Part shown: positions 1-7,853 of the stretch, in pieces | Layout of the letters: each line of letters opens with the position of its first letter | Numbering within the stretch: position 1 is the stretch's first letter | Notes under the pieces: model-generated | The model's database searches: none | Seen by the model: only the letters and a program-made list of their open reading frames with translations | Told to the model about the DNA's origin: nothing | Assembly (NCBI GenBank): GCA_902624765.1 | Contig: CACNYO010000005.1 | Coordinates: 1-53,229 of the forward strand | Length of the DNA stretch: 53,229 nt | Source of the DNA: an uncultured SAR86 cluster bacterium | Lineage (GTDB): Bacteria; Pseudomonadota; Gammaproteobacteria; Magnimaribacterales; AG-339-G14 | Direction: 5' to 3' | Translations under genes and position numbers: made by a program

Positions 1-458
1 CAGTGCTTTCGAATAAAAATAAGAATACTCCAAAAGAGCTGTATGCAGTTATTAATAATTATCTTCCATACGGCAAACCCCATTATGAAGAAGATTTTGT
101 AACAGATTTGTCTAGGGAATTTTTTATCTCAGAGATAATCAGAGAAAAGGCCATAAATAGGCTTGGCGATGAATTACCTTACAGCATCAGCATTATTATA
201 GATGCCCTGAAGGAGGATAAGAAATTACTCAGTATTTCTGCAACTATTTACGTGGATAGCAAATCACATAAACCTATATTGCTGGGTAAAAAAGGGGATA
301 TGATGAAATCCATTGGAACAGCAGCAAGAAAAGAAATTCAATTTGAATACGATAAAAAAGTATTTTTAGAACTATGGGTGAAAGTCAAAAAAAAATGGAC
401 CGATGATGTTAATTGGATTTCTCAACTTGGCTACGACCTAAAAAAATATGAAAACTAG
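1..458 (+). CDS. era: GTPase Era, C-terminal part (5' end outside window)
   Basis: This is the C-terminal part of Era, the GTPase that binds the 3' end of 16S rRNA and helps assemble the 30S subunit. The visible 151 residues cover the end of the GTPase/linker region and the KH RNA-binding domain. The linker has the family-typical REFFISEIIREK, and the KH loop reads ILLGKKGDMMKSIG, followed by ARKEIQ. The G1-G4 GTP-binding motifs must lie upstream of the window, so the GTG at position 3 given by the track is only the window edge, not a start. The stop overlaps recO by 11 bases, which implies translational coupling, as in the usual era-recO order. Confidence 0.93.
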   Translation, partial: VLSNKNKNTPKELYAVINNYLPYGKPHYEEDFVTDLSREFFISEIIREKAINRLGDELPYSISIIIDALKEDKKLLSISATIYVDSKSHKPILLGKKGDMMKSIGTAARKEIQFEYDKKVFLELWVKVKKKWTDDVNWISQLGYDLKKYEN

Positions 459-1140
459 AAATAGTCTAGCTTTTCTTCTGCACGCAAGGGACTATTCAGA
501 GACAAGTGTTATAGCAAGTTTTCTGACAAAGGATTTTGGAATTTTCAATGCCTTGCTAAAAGGAGCCAAACGAAAAGGCAGTAAATTTGCCAATATTTTA
601 TCGCCAGGTTCCGAACTTTATATTAGTTATTCTGATAAAAATGCTCTGAAAACCATCTTCGAATGTGAAATAAATAAGCAAATTCCAATAGCTCCCAAAA
701 ATCTCAAAGTCCTTATTTACCTTAATGAATTGATTTTAAAAATTTTTGAAAAAGAACATGATATTCCTGTTGTGTTTAAAGACTATGATGAATTAATGCG
801 CCTTATGACTTTAGACAACAAAGATGAGATTCTAGAACTATCTTTAAGGAATTTTGAATATAGATTAATAAAAGACTTAGGCTATGGATTTGATTTGACT
901 AAAAATGATGCCGGAATCTCAATTGAACCAAATCAGGATTATCTATTCAGTCCAGTCAGAGGAATATATCCCTTGGATAAAGAAGATTCAGATACATCTT
1001 TTAAAGGACAGCATTTGTTAGATTTCATGTCTGGAAAGTTTTCAAATAATATGACGAAGAAAGTAATAAAATCTATTTTCAGAGAATCTTTAGAGGAGAT
1101 ATTGGGTAAAGAGTTGAATGCAAGAAAATATTTCAATTAA
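448..1140 (+). CDS. recO: DNA repair protein RecO
   Basis: RecO helps load RecA onto SSB-coated single-stranded DNA in the RecFOR gap-repair pathway and anneals complementary strands. The N-terminal OB-fold is recognisable: FLLHARDYSETSVIASFLTK followed by FGIFNALLKGAKRKGSK. The rest is a helical domain. At 230 residues it is near the usual family length. No zinc-finger cysteine cluster is evident, as in other gammaproteobacterial RecO. The start codon lies inside the end of era, and the 3' end overlaps acpS by 23 bases, so the three genes form one operon. Identity rests on the N-terminal motif plus the era neighbour. Confidence 0.9.
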   Translation: MKTRNSLAFLLHARDYSETSVIASFLTKDFGIFNALLKGAKRKGSKFANILSPGSELYISYSDKNALKTIFECEINKQIPIAPKNLKVLIYLNELILKIFEKEHDIPVVFKDYDELMRLMTLDNKDEILELSLRNFEYRLIKDLGYGFDLTKNDAGISIEPNQDYLFSPVRGIYPLDKEDSDTSFKGQHLLDFMSGKFSNNMTKKVIKSIFRESLEEILGKELNARKYFN

Positions 1141-1531
1141 TAAAAAGCTTAGAAGTGGAATTGATCTCATCGAGATCAAAAGATTAGAAAAATCATATGA
1201 AAAATTTGGAGTGCGAATGCTAACAAGACTTTACGATGAAAGTGAAATTGATATTTTTTCAAAAAGAAAAGGTTACAACGGTGCAAGGTACCTTGCTAAA
1301 AATTTTGCTGGAAAAGAAGCTGTTTCAAAAGTTTTAGGATACGGTTTCACAAACGGAGTTCGTCCTAGAGATATTATTATTCACAGACGTTACGGCGGTC
1401 CAGAAGTAGAACTTAAAGGGAAAGCAAAAGATATCGCTGAAAAAATAAAATTAACTGAAATATCTATAAGCCTTAGCGACACCGATACTCTTGCCGTTGC
1501 CGTCGCTCATGCCATAAGAGAGGATACCTAA
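1118..1531 (+). CDS. acpS: Holo-[acyl-carrier-protein] synthase
   Basis: AcpS transfers 4'-phosphopantetheine from CoA to the serine of apo-ACP, activating it for fatty acid synthesis. The Mg-binding motif [11 protein letters not shown] is present near the N-terminus, with the second signature [14 protein letters not shown] and the C-terminal SISLSDT. The length of 137 residues is slightly over the usual size because of a short N-terminal extension ([13 protein letters not shown]), and no later start codon fits before the GID motif. It overlaps the end of recO and its TAA shares a base with the adk ATG (TAATG). In many gammaproteobacteria pdxJ sits between recO and acpS; here it is absent. 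Confidence 0.93.
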   Translation: MQENISINKKLRSGIDLIEIKRLEKSYEKFGVRMLTRLYDESEIDIFSKRKGYNGARYLAKNFAGKEAVSKVLGYGFTNGVRPRDIIIHRRYGGPEVELKGKAKDIAEKIKLTEISISLSDTDTLAVAVAHAIREDT

Positions 1532-2181
1532 TGAGAATTATTTTACTTGGGCCGCCTGGAGCAGGAAAAGGAACTCAAGCTGAGAACATAATAGAAGCTC
1601 TCAATATACCTCATATCTCAACAGGCAATATGCTTAGAGAAGCCATTGAAGAGAAGTCGCCTTTAGGAATTGAAGCTAAAAAGGTCATGGACAAAGGAGC
1701 GCTTGTTTCTGATGATATTATTGTTGGATTAGTAGTGGAAAGATTAAAAAAACCTGATTGTTCAAATGGAGTCTTATTTGATGGCTTTCCGAGGACGATT
1801 CCTCAGGCTCAAGCTTTAGATGATGCCAAAATAGGAATTGATTTAATCATTGAAATTCAGCTAGATGATGAAAATATTATTGAGAGAATGTCTGGAAGAA
1901 GAGTTCACATATCGTCTGGCAGGAACTACCACGTTAAATTTAATCCCCCAAAAAAGGAAGGTTTTGATGACTTAACTGGGGAAGAGTTAATTCAAAGAGA
2001 TGACGATAAAAGAGAGGTGGTTGAAGAGAGATTGATTGTCTATAGAAATCAGACTGAGCCATTAATAAGTTTCTATAAAGCTAAGCAAACAAATAATGAT
2101 CTTGATTATCTTACAGTTGATGGCTCCGGGAGTGTTGAATCAATCAGTCAATTTATTCTAAATTTCTTCAAAAATAAGTGA
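1531..2181 (+). CDS. adk: Adenylate kinase
   Basis: Adenylate kinase interconverts ATP + AMP and 2 ADP in the cytoplasm and sets the adenylate energy balance. The P-loop [10 protein letters not shown] is at residues 7-16, the AMP-binding segment [12 protein letters not shown] follows, and [14 protein letters not shown] is the conserved NMP/core motif. The LID region ([19 protein letters not shown]) lacks the four zinc cysteines of Gram-positive enzymes and matches the long-form Gram-negative type. At 216 residues it is full length. The start overlaps the acpS stop by one base, and the stop overlaps the GTG of tsaB. Confidence 0.97.
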   Translation: MRIILLGPPGAGKGTQAENIIEALNIPHISTGNMLREAIEEKSPLGIEAKKVMDKGALVSDDIIVGLVVERLKKPDCSNGVLFDGFPRTIPQAQALDDAKIGIDLIIEIQLDDENIIERMSGRRVHISSGRNYHVKFNPPKKEGFDDLTGEELIQRDDDKREVVEERLIVYRNQTEPLISFYKAKQTNNDLDYLTVDGSGSVESISQFILNFFKNK

Positions 2182-2834
2182 ACGTACTTGCAATCGAAAC
2201 GTCTGCAATGTTTTGCTCCATTGCCCTTTTCAAGGATGAGCAAATATTTTTTAAACAAGATACGAATAAAAGTCAGCATGGAAAAGTTATCCTTGGATTG
2301 ATCGATGAGCTTTTAGAGCAATCTGAATTATGCTTGGAGCAATTAGATAAAATTTTAATAAGCTATGGACCAGGATCTTTTACGGGCTTGAGAGTCGGAT
2401 GTGGAGTTGCTCAATCCTTTAATTTAATTCACAGAATTAAATGTTTTGGAATTTCTAGCCTCAAAGTTCTTGCTTCAACCGCTTATCAAAATGAATTAAA
2501 AGGAAAAGTAGTCACTTTAATTAGCTTAGGTATGGGAGAATTTGCAGCCTCAAAATTTGATGACAAAGAAAGTCTTTTAGATGACAAAACTGAGGAATTT
2601 ATCTTGCAAAATGAGGATCTTGCATCGTTCTTAAATGAGCATAAAGATTATCATGTGATAACTTCGTCAGAAAATACAGATATGATGAATATTCTTAAAA
2701 GCAAAAATTTTTCTTTTATACAGCCTGAGGCAAAAAGCATGTTCGAGTTTATTACTATCAGTGATGTAGCGTCTCCACAGGGTGATAGCTTTATAGTTCC
2801 GAATTACCTATCCAATGAAGATCACTGGAAATAG
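2178..2834 (+). CDS. tsaB: tRNA threonylcarbamoyladenosine biosynthesis protein TsaB
   Basis: TsaB (YeaZ) is the ASKHA-fold partner of TsaD and TsaE in forming the t6A37 modification on ANN-decoding tRNAs. The N-terminal [14 protein letters not shown] and the hallmark [17 protein letters not shown] are both present. The 218 residues match the family. The start is GTG, overlapping the adk stop (GTGA), typical of translational coupling. The TsaB-specific C-terminal half is divergent, as is usual. tsaD is not in this window. Confidence 0.92.
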   Translation: MNVLAIETSAMFCSIALFKDEQIFFKQDTNKSQHGKVILGLIDELLEQSELCLEQLDKILISYGPGSFTGLRVGCGVAQSFNLIHRIKCFGISSLKVLASTAYQNELKGKVVTLISLGMGEFAASKFDDKESLLDDKTEEFILQNEDLASFLNEHKDYHVITSSENTDMMNILKSKNFSFIQPEAKSMFEFITISDVASPQGDSFIVPNYLSNEDHWK

Positions 2835-2840
2835 TTCTAC

Positions 2841-3620
2841 ATGGATTTAATTCAGATAGTCGTTTTATCAATAGTTCAGGGAATTACCGAATTTCTTCCT
2901 ATAAGTAGTTCAGCTCATTTGATCCTAATTTCAAAGTTGTTTGGTTGGCAGGATCAAGGAATACTTTTTGACATATATGTTCATGGCGGAAGCCTTTTTG
3001 CGATAATTTATACCTTTAGAAAGGAAGTCAGTGTATTAATTCAAAGAGCATTTTCCCCTTACAAGCAAAATCTATTATTGTGTTTAATAGTGGCAACATT
3101 GCCTGTTGCATTAGTTGGTTTCCTGGGAGGGGATTTTATTGAACAGAATTTTCGTTCTTTGGAATTTCTAATTCTAACCACTTTTTTATTTGCAATTTTT
3201 TTATACATTGCAGATAAATACGGTAAAAAAACGAATTCAGTTGAATCCATTGATCTCAAAGATTCTTTTATCGTTGGCATGTTTCAAATATTTGCTCTCA
3301 TGCCAGGAGTCTCAAGATCGGCCATCACTATGATCGGAGCTTTAATATTAAGTTATAGCAGGGAAGATGCAGCTAGATTCTCTTTTCTTTTATCTATACC
3401 TACATTGTCGGCAGTCTTATTGGGAAGCTCAATAGAAGCAGTTCAATCAGAAGAGGCTATTGACTGGTCTATTTTAATTCTTGGCGGATTAATTTCCTTT
3501 GCTATATCGCTTTTATGCATTAATTTATTTTTATCTTTCATACAAAAAATAGGATTCACTCCCTTTGTTTTGTACAGAATTATCCTATCGATCACATTAG
3601 TTGGAATCTTGTGGATTTAG
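2841..3620 (+). CDS. uppP: Undecaprenyl-diphosphatase
   Basis: UppP (BacA) dephosphorylates undecaprenyl diphosphate to recycle the lipid carrier for peptidoglycan and other envelope polymers. It is an integral inner-membrane protein with about eight hydrophobic segments over 259 residues. The two diagnostic motifs are present: QGITEFLPISSSAHLIL near the N-terminus and MPGVSRSAITMIGALI in the middle, holding the catalytic Glu-rich and PGxSRSxxT signatures. It lies six bases after tsaB and overlaps the start of rsmJ, so it belongs to the same operon. Confidence 0.96.
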   Translation: MDLIQIVVLSIVQGITEFLPISSSAHLILISKLFGWQDQGILFDIYVHGGSLFAIIYTFRKEVSVLIQRAFSPYKQNLLLCLIVATLPVALVGFLGGDFIEQNFRSLEFLILTTFLFAIFLYIADKYGKKTNSVESIDLKDSFIVGMFQIFALMPGVSRSAITMIGALILSYSREDAARFSFLLSIPTLSAVLLGSSIEAVQSEEAIDWSILILGGLISFAISLLCINLFLSFIQKIGFTPFVLYRIILSITLVGILWI

Positions 3621-4318
3621 TAATTGATAAGCTTGACGATAATTTAAAACTTAGAGAATTTGCTGCTAGGCATCAGATACCTGCAGTATCGGATATAGGT
3701 TCATCAAAATTGAAATATTTAGTTACTGAAAGAAATGAACAATTTCTGTTCAAAGATCTCAGAAGAAAAAAATCACATTTTTTTTCTTTAGATCTCAAGC
3801 CTATGAATGTTGACAAAATTTTTAAATCAAATTTTTCAAAATGTTTCCTTTCCCTTGATAAAAATTTACAAGTATTTGACTCTACGGCCGGTTTATTAAA
3901 TGATTCTGTTCACATTGCTAATATGGGTTTCCAAGTTACCGCAGTAGAGAAGATCTCATGGCTGTACGAAGTCATGCAAAATGAGCTAGATTTAGCAAAA
4001 TTAGGAGACTCTGTATTAGAAAACATCAATCTCCAGTATGGAAACTCGCTTGAATTAGCAGAAAAAATGAAGCCTGATGTTATTTATTTTGATCCGGTCT
4101 TTGATGTCAAAAGAAAAGCAACTGCTAAACAACCCATGGAACTTCTGAGATCAATAGCATCAGATAAAAATCCTCAAGACTGCATTGAACAACTTTTAGA
4201 CTGTTGTTCAGAGAGATTAATCTATAAACGACACAAAAAACAAAAATCAACTTTTCAAAAATTTATTACTTTTTCTGTTATAGGAAAGTCTGTTGCCTTT
4301 GACGTGTATCAAAAATAA
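3611..4318 (+). CDS. rsmJ: 16S rRNA (guanine(1516)-N(2))-methyltransferase RsmJ
   Basis: RsmJ methylates N2 of G1516 in helix 45 of 16S rRNA using S-adenosylmethionine. The SAM-binding part reads VFDSTAGLLNDSVHIANMGF followed by VTAVEK. The catalytic-region motif VIYFDPVFDVKRKATAK is close to the DPMFPxRxKSA form of the family. The 235-residue length fits. The predicted start is a GTG overlapping the uppP stop by 10 bases; a slightly later start cannot be excluded because the first 20 residues are not conserved enough to judge. The gene ends at a bidirectional terminator shared with ibpA. Confidence 0.9.
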   Translation: MDLVIDKLDDNLKLREFAARHQIPAVSDIGSSKLKYLVTERNEQFLFKDLRRKKSHFFSLDLKPMNVDKIFKSNFSKCFLSLDKNLQVFDSTAGLLNDSVHIANMGFQVTAVEKISWLYEVMQNELDLAKLGDSVLENINLQYGNSLELAEKMKPDVIYFDPVFDVKRKATAKQPMELLRSIASDKNPQDCIEQLLDCCSERLIYKRHKKQKSTFQKFITFSVIGKSVAFDVYQK

Positions 4319-4343
4319 AAGAGGCTGCAACAGCAGCCTCTTT
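4318..4343. terminator. Bidirectional intrinsic terminator between rsmJ and ibpA
   Basis: A perfect 8-bp stem GAGGCTGC/GCAGCCTC with an AACA loop is flanked by A-tracts on the left and T-tracts on the right (stem extended by AAA/TTT). It sits between two convergent genes, so it can end both transcripts. Confidence 0.9.
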
Positions 4344-4356
4344 AGGGAAAATAATA

Positions 4357-4818
4357 TTAAGCTGTTTCGCCGTTTATAACTTTCCCAGAATTTATCTCAA
4401 TCTTCTTAGGTTTTTCTGATTCAGGGACAATTCTTTCCATGTTAATGGATAGAAGACCATTATTTAAATCAGCCCCTTTCACAAGAATCTCAGGAGATAA
4501 GGTAAATTGAAGCAGGAAAGATCTTGCTGCTATTCCTCTATGCACAACGTTACTTTTATCGTTTTTCTGATTATCGTGCTTGATGGATAAAACATTATCT
4601 TTAGTTTCTACTTCAATATCTTTATCACCAAGACCAGCAACAGCTACTTCAATCGTGTACTCATTACCGTCCCTTCTTAAATTATAGGGAGGATAACTAG
4701 AAGACCTTGTCTCAGGTAATTCGCTGAAAGTTCTAAGTGAATCGAAAAGGTTTTCAAAACCCAACCATCTTGAAGAAAAGAAAGGATCAGAAAGATCCAA
4801 TAAACTTCTATTAGTCAT
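4357..4818 (-). CDS. ibpA: Small heat shock protein, Hsp20/IbpA type
   Basis: This is an ATP-independent holdase that coats unfolding proteins and hands them to DnaK/ClpB. The alpha-crystallin domain runs from about residue 42 (YPPYNLRRDGNEYTIEVAVA) through the motif GADLNNGLLSINMERIVPE, and the C-terminal tail carries a KKIEI motif of the IxI type used in oligomerisation. The YPPYN entry and VPESEKPKKIEI tail make it a class A (IbpA-like) member; the length of 153 is slightly longer than E. coli IbpA. A sigma-32-type promoter and a ROSE-like leader lie upstream (separate entries), so control is probably both transcriptional and by temperature-dependent translation. Confidence 0.95.
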   Translation of the reverse strand: MTNRSLLDLSDPFFSSRWLGFENLFDSLRTFSELPETRSSSYPPYNLRRDGNEYTIEVAVAGLGDKDIEVETKDNVLSIKHDNQKNDKSNVVHRGIAARSFLLQFTLSPEILVKGADLNNGLLSINMERIVPESEKPKKIEINSGKVINGETA

Positions 4819-4875
4819 AATTTTACTCCTTAATAAAGCAAGTTAATTTCAAATGGCACCTCTAATGAGCGCGCC
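4819..4875 (-). promoter_or_regulatory. ROSE-like RNA thermometer in ibpA leader
   Basis: On the minus strand the ribosome-binding site AGGAG (4826-4830) lies 7 bases before the ATG. Six bases further upstream is UUGCU (4837-4841). UUGCU facing AGGA, with one G-G mismatch, is the signature of the SD-masking hairpin in ROSE elements. An upstream hairpin, GGCGC-(G)-CTC-ATTA-GAG-GTGCC, occupies 4855-4875. ROSE elements are known in leaders of hsp20 genes and melt on heating to expose the SD. The match here is by eye, without folding energies. Confidence 0.6.
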
Positions 4876-4915
4876 TCCAATGGATAGATCCATAAAGCAA
4901 TCTATCTCAATATTT

Positions 4916-4943
4916 ATATAGGGATTAAATAAGAAAATTCAAG
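4916..4943 (-). promoter_or_regulatory. Sigma-32 (heat shock) promoter of ibpA
   Basis: Minus strand: CTTGAA (4938-4943), a 14-base spacer, then CCCTATAT (4916-4923). This closely matches the RpoH consensus CTTGAAA-N13-17-CCCCATNT. It would start transcription near 4909, giving a leader of about 90 bases that includes the ROSE-like hairpins. The -35 element overlaps the last codons of plsB. Confidence 0.7.
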
Positions 4944-7377
4944 AGTTATAGGAAGTTTGATTCAACTCCTCGCGCCAATCAGGCATTATGAATTTAGAAG
5001 CAGCAACTTGCATTTTTTTTGTAATTCTTGATGCGTAAATTAGTCCGTGCTCATCTTCTTTAACAAAGCGTTGTTCTATTAGTTTTGATAAGAATTGCAT
5101 GAAAGTCCATCTATCTGAAAATTCTGGCGCCATCCAGTCATACTTAGCTTGAAGATTCATTGCTATTTCTTTACAAGATATTTCCAATTGATTTTTGGAA
5201 ATGTGCTCGCTTTGATTTTTCCATAGCTGCAACATAAGAATATAAAACCTATCTATTGTTGGTTGGATCATTCTTCCAAGAGATTTTGTTTCCAAATAAT
5301 GAGGCGAATCAAAAGAAGGTCTTTTGTATAAATCTCTATCATTAGACAATAATTTTAGAGCTACTAAAGCATCTAACCGCTTATCAATTTCAAGTTTTAG
5401 CTCCTCGTTATTCCATTTTAAAAATAGCTCTCCCTTCAAATAAGGATAGAGCATTTCTATGATCTCTATGATTTCATTCTTTGAAACTTCTTCTCTAGCC
5501 TGAAAAATGCCGCAAATAAAAGATTCTAATGCCAGCAAATGGAGAATGGTATTTCTGTAGAAACTCATCATTGCCCCTTGTGCTTTATCTAATTTAACAA
5601 GAGACTTTTCGCTATCCTCTAGCTTTGGAATTAGTTTTAACGCATTAACTTGTTCAAGTAATTTTTTGCTTGATTGATTCGGGAGGATAGTTTTATTGGA
5701 ATATCGTGATGAATTCATCAGAGAAATATAAAGATCTATTCGACTCTCAAGTTTATCTTTTGGAAGACTGTGATTATTTGAATTTAAAAGGGCTGCTGCA
5801 ACCAGACTTGAAGAGGTTACTACAGTACTCTCGTTTATGTTCATCATGATTTTCTCACCTAATTTTGGCGTTGCATTAAATAGCCAAGCATTATCGTCAG
5901 AAGATGGCCCATCAGTTTGAGAATCATTGTTTTCCCAACCTGGGTTTTGGGAATCAAGGAAATCTTTTAAATCAATTGGATCGCCAAATTGCAAATAGGC
6001 ATTACCTAGAAAACCTCTAAAATCACTGGCGACTCTGAAGATATCTGAAATTCTCTCTTTTCGTTTTTTCCCACCCATGAGTTCAGATAAATATGAATTT
6101 CCCTCAAGAACTTTCTCATAATTAATACTTACCGGTATAAATTTCACAGGTTTTTCTGTTCTGCTCTTAAATGATCTTATCAACATGGAAAGAAGGCCAG
6201 GTCTTGGTGGAAGCAGCTTGCCCGATCTGCTTCTAGCACCTTCAGGAAAAAACTCGATTGAATTACCTCTTATTAAAAGTTTTTTTAGGTGTTCAAAAAA
6301 TACGATTGAATAAAGTCTATTTTCACTAAAAGATCTTCTCATGAAAAAAGCACCGCCGTTTCTGAGAATTCGGCCGAGAATAGGTAAATTTAAATTTATA
6401 CCAGCCGCTATTTGAGGCAGCATTAAGTCATTTTTATAAAGGATGTAAGAAAGTGCTAGATAATCAACATGACTTCTATGGCAGGGAGTAAAAATTAATG
6501 AGTTATCGACAGCAAGATTTTTTACTTTTTCTAGCCCTATAAACTTAAGTTCCTCATATCTGTTGTTCCAAAACCAGGTTAAAGCTGCATCGTATAATGA
6601 ACCTACCACTGTATAGGACACGTCTGAGCAAATCTCTTCTGCATATTTTATTGCTCTTCTGTTGAGAAGCATGGCTTTTCTCTTATTGCTTCCAGCTTCA
6701 GATTCAATGTATTTATTAATTTCTTTTGAATTCACTAAAGTTTTAATCCAATTTCTTCTATGAGAAACATCCAACCCGAGAATAGCTTGTTTATTTTTTC
6801 TGAAACGACCTCGCAACAACCTTTCTGTCTTAAGAAGAATTTTTTCTGAAGATTCTCTATCTTCGAAAATATCTTCCATCTCTAATGCATTTAAAAATCT
6901 AACTTTTACTTGTCTACCGTTGATAAGTAATCGAAGGTATCTTTTAATAATTGATGTTCCTTCCCAAGATTCAGAAAATAATTTTTTCATAAGGTTATCT
7001 TGGCTTTCTGCACCTTTTCCCCAGTAAACATCTACCGGAATTATTTTTAATTTTTTAGAAATATCTGGATATCTGCTTATTTCATATAGATCATTAGAGT
7101 GTTTTCTTTTTGATCTGGCCCAGGGAAGAAGTTGTTTAGGTTCCCTCAATTGAAAATAGTTTCTTTTGATTGGAGAAATTGCTCTTCTATTACTGGGCCT
7201 TATAAAGCCCATTTTTTTGCAGATCTTATCTACTGCCGCAAGATTCGTAGAAGAATCGTTAGATAGAGCAAAAATAAATTCGCCCTTAAGTAATTCAGGG
7301 ATATTGTCATTTTCAAATTCAGCTTCAGCGCGAATGAATGCCTTAAGAAATCCGTTAAAGATGTTAATATTCGCCAT
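4939..7377 (-). CDS. plsB: Glycerol-3-phosphate 1-O-acyltransferase PlsB
   Basis: PlsB acylates sn-glycerol-3-phosphate at position 1 with acyl-CoA or acyl-ACP, the first committed step of membrane phospholipid synthesis at the inner membrane. At 812 residues it is the full-length, CoA-utilising type. Acyltransferase block I (PCHRSHVDYLALSYILY, the HX4D motif) is near residue 300. Block II (GGAFFMRRSF), block III (FFPEGARSRSGKLLPPRPG) and block IV (FIPVSINYEKVLEG) follow in order, then a long C-terminal helical region. Transcription is opposite to the tRNA-Leu/sec genes. Its last codons host the ibpA -35 element. Confidence 0.97.
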   Translation of the reverse strand: MANINIFNGFLKAFIRAEAEFENDNIPELLKGEFIFALSNDSSTNLAAVDKICKKMGFIRPSNRRAISPIKRNYFQLREPKQLLPWARSKRKHSNDLYEISRYPDISKKLKIIPVDVYWGKGAESQDNLMKKLFSESWEGTSIIKRYLRLLINGRQVKVRFLNALEMEDIFEDRESSEKILLKTERLLRGRFRKNKQAILGLDVSHRRNWIKTLVNSKEINKYIESEAGSNKRKAMLLNRRAIKYAEEICSDVSYTVVGSLYDAALTWFWNNRYEELKFIGLEKVKNLAVDNSLIFTPCHRSHVDYLALSYILYKNDLMLPQIAAGINLNLPILGRILRNGGAFFMRRSFSENRLYSIVFFEHLKKLLIRGNSIEFFPEGARSRSGKLLPPRPGLLSMLIRSFKSRTEKPVKFIPVSINYEKVLEGNSYLSELMGGKKRKERISDIFRVASDFRGFLGNAYLQFGDPIDLKDFLDSQNPGWENNDSQTDGPSSDDNAWLFNATPKLGEKIMMNINESTVVTSSSLVAAALLNSNNHSLPKDKLESRIDLYISLMNSSRYSNKTILPNQSSKKLLEQVNALKLIPKLEDSEKSLVKLDKAQGAMMSFYRNTILHLLALESFICGIFQAREEVSKNEIIEIIEMLYPYLKGELFLKWNNEELKLEIDKRLDALVALKLLSNDRDLYKRPSFDSPHYLETKSLGRMIQPTIDRFYILMLQLWKNQSEHISKNQLEISCKEIAMNLQAKYDWMAPEFSDRWTFMQFLSKLIEQRFVKEDEHGLIYASRITKKMQVAASKFIMPDWREELNQTSYNS

Positions 7378-7430
7378 TAGATAGAATCCGCTAAGTAAAT
7401 TTCAGATTTCAATCGAATTTTACATGATTT

Positions 7431-7516
7431 GCCGGAGTGGCGGAATTGGTAGACGCGCTCGACTCAAAATCGAGTGCCCAAAAGGCGTGAGAGTTCGAGT
7501 CTCTCCTCCGGCACCA
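7431..7516 (+). tRNA. tRNA-Leu (anticodon CAA)
   Basis: The sequence folds as a class II tRNA. The acceptor stem is GCCGGAG/CTCCGGC, the D-arm contains AATTGGTAGA, and the anticodon stem CTCGA/TCGAG encloses the loop CTCAAAA, giving anticodon CAA for UUG codons. The long variable arm GTGCCCAAAAGGCGTG is typical of leucine tRNAs. The T-arm holds GTTCGAGTC, and the discriminator A is followed by an encoded CCA. It lies 14 bases before yajC. Confidence 0.97.
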
Positions 7517-7530
7517 AAAAGTGAGGAATT

Positions 7531-7851
7531 ATGAAAGAAGTAGAAATATTAACTGCCCAAACATCAGGTTTTTTTGGAACGCAACTCATAATGATTTTTG
7601 GGTTTATATTGTTGCTCTATTTTTTGCTCATCAGACCACAAAACAAAAGACTCAAGGCTCATCAAGAGTTAGTAAATAACTTAGAAATTGGAGATGAAGT
7701 TATTACTTCTGGAGGCATTGTATGCACTCTGGTTAAACTCACAGATTCATATGTGACTGCCAGAACTGGCAATAATCAAGAAATAGTTATACAACGTCAG
7801 CAAATTAACAGCGTCCTTCCAAAGGGAACTGTAAAATCATTATTTGAATAA
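7531..7851 (+). CDS. yajC: Preprotein translocase accessory subunit YajC
   Basis: YajC is a small single-pass inner-membrane protein that associates with SecDF and the SecYEG translocon. The 106 residues have a hydrophobic segment at about 18-38 (IMIFGFILLLYFLLIRPQNK) ending in the conserved RPQxKR. A soluble domain follows with the signature LEIGDEVITSGGIVCTLVKL. A GAGG ribosome-binding site precedes the ATG. The queA and tgt genes often found upstream are absent; tRNA-Leu takes their place. It is followed two bases later by secD. Confidence 0.95.
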   Translation: MKEVEILTAQTSGFFGTQLIMIFGFILLLYFLLIRPQNKRLKAHQELVNNLEIGDEVITSGGIVCTLVKLTDSYVTARTGNNQEIVIQRQQINSVLPKGTVKSLFE

Positions 7852-7853
7852 AA

